A stretch of 6,100 nucleotides of DNA from Desulfobacteraceae bacterium. Its GTDB lineage: Bacteria; Desulfobacterota; Desulfobacteria; Desulfobacterales; Desulfobacteraceae. Each line of letters opens with the position of its first letter. The first letter of the stretch is position 1. Under the pieces are notes generated by a model. It ran no database searches. It saw only the letters and a list, made by a program, of their open reading frames with translations, and was not told the origin of the DNA. A program made the translations under genes and the position numbers. Positions 5,939 to 6,100 of the stretch are shown piece by piece. The stretch is taken from contig JAABSK010000175.1 in NCBI GenBank assembly GCA_011390435.1, positions 1-6,100 of the forward strand, given 5' to 3'.

Positions 5939-6100
5939 ATATCCTTCTTCCGATACGATGGCCTTCAATAATGGCCATGTCGGTTTTTCTCGGGGCCACA
6001 CAGTCGCCAACCCGGTATATTTCTTTAACCTTGCCCTTAAGCGCAAAGTAAAGACTGTCTTCTGCTACATTACCGGCTGCAAGGACTACGGTATCATATC
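5937..6100 (-). CDS. C-terminal end of a FadH/Old Yellow Enzyme family flavin/iron-sulfur oxidoreductase (5' end outside window)
   Basis: Only the last 53 residues are visible, ending at a TAG at 5937-5939. They read YDTVVLAAGN, then a stretch with YRVGDCVAPRKTDMAI and a final EGHRIGRRI. The hydrophobic strand ending in AAGN and the later VGDC are the closing part of the Rossmann-like NAD(P)H/FAD domain found at the C-terminus of 2,4-dienoyl-CoA reductase (FadH) and related OYE enzymes; the aspartate of GDC normally contacts the flavin. The GDCVAPR followed by an A-I-EG-R-GR tail is what I recall from the FadH/OYE proteins that accompany mycofactocin clusters, which fits the MftF-like gene further downstream. 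Such enzymes use an N-terminal FMN/4Fe-4S TIM barrel plus this FAD domain to pass hydride to unsaturated substrates; that part lies outside the window. The stop is 8 bases from the etfA start, so the two are probably co-transcribed. The fold family is well supported, the mycofactocin subclass only moderately. Confidence 0.8.
   Translation of the reverse strand, partial: YDTVVLAAGNVAEDSLYFALKGKVKEIYRVGDCVAPRKTDMAIIEGHRIGRRI

Overview
The window holds six genes, all on the minus strand and packed like one operon. Read from the right edge leftwards they are: the tail of an NAD(P)H:flavin oxidoreductase of the FadH/Old Yellow Enzyme (OYE) type, etfA, a membrane-anchored five-heme cytochrome c, an EtfD-like membrane iron-sulfur oxidoreductase (NarI-like membrane part, two 4Fe-4S clusters, two CCG domains), etfB, and a membrane-associated family 2 glycosyltransferase that I identify as mycofactocin glycosyltransferase MftF. 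Junctions are overlaps or gaps of 8 to 13 bases, except for a 64-base gap before etfB. I see no internal promoter, terminator, RNA gene, mobile element or CRISPR array.

The gene set suggests an anaerobic, respiring bacterium with c-type cytochromes and menaquinone-linked electron transfer. A sulfate reducer or syntroph of the Desulfobacterota is my best guess. This is inference from gene content; no taxonomic marker is present.

Layout: 5937-6100 FadH/OYE C-terminus; 4930-5928 EtfA; 4281-4940 pentaheme cytochrome; 2363-4267 (or 4303) EtfD-like protein; 1408-2298 EtfB; 1-1415 MftF, cut by the left edge close to its C-terminus.

Working model (inference): mycofactocin is a peptide-derived redox cofactor that accepts electrons from nicotinoprotein dehydrogenases and is glycosylated by MftF. 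FadH/OYE-type flavoproteins are known companions of mycofactocin clusters. Placing EtfA/EtfB, a membrane quinone-reducing iron-sulfur protein and a periplasm-facing cytochrome in the same operon suggests a route that moves electrons from the mycofactocin pool, or its dehydrogenases, through ETF into the membrane. The precursor peptide and maturase genes (mftA, mftB, mftC, mftE) are not in the window and would have to lie nearby.
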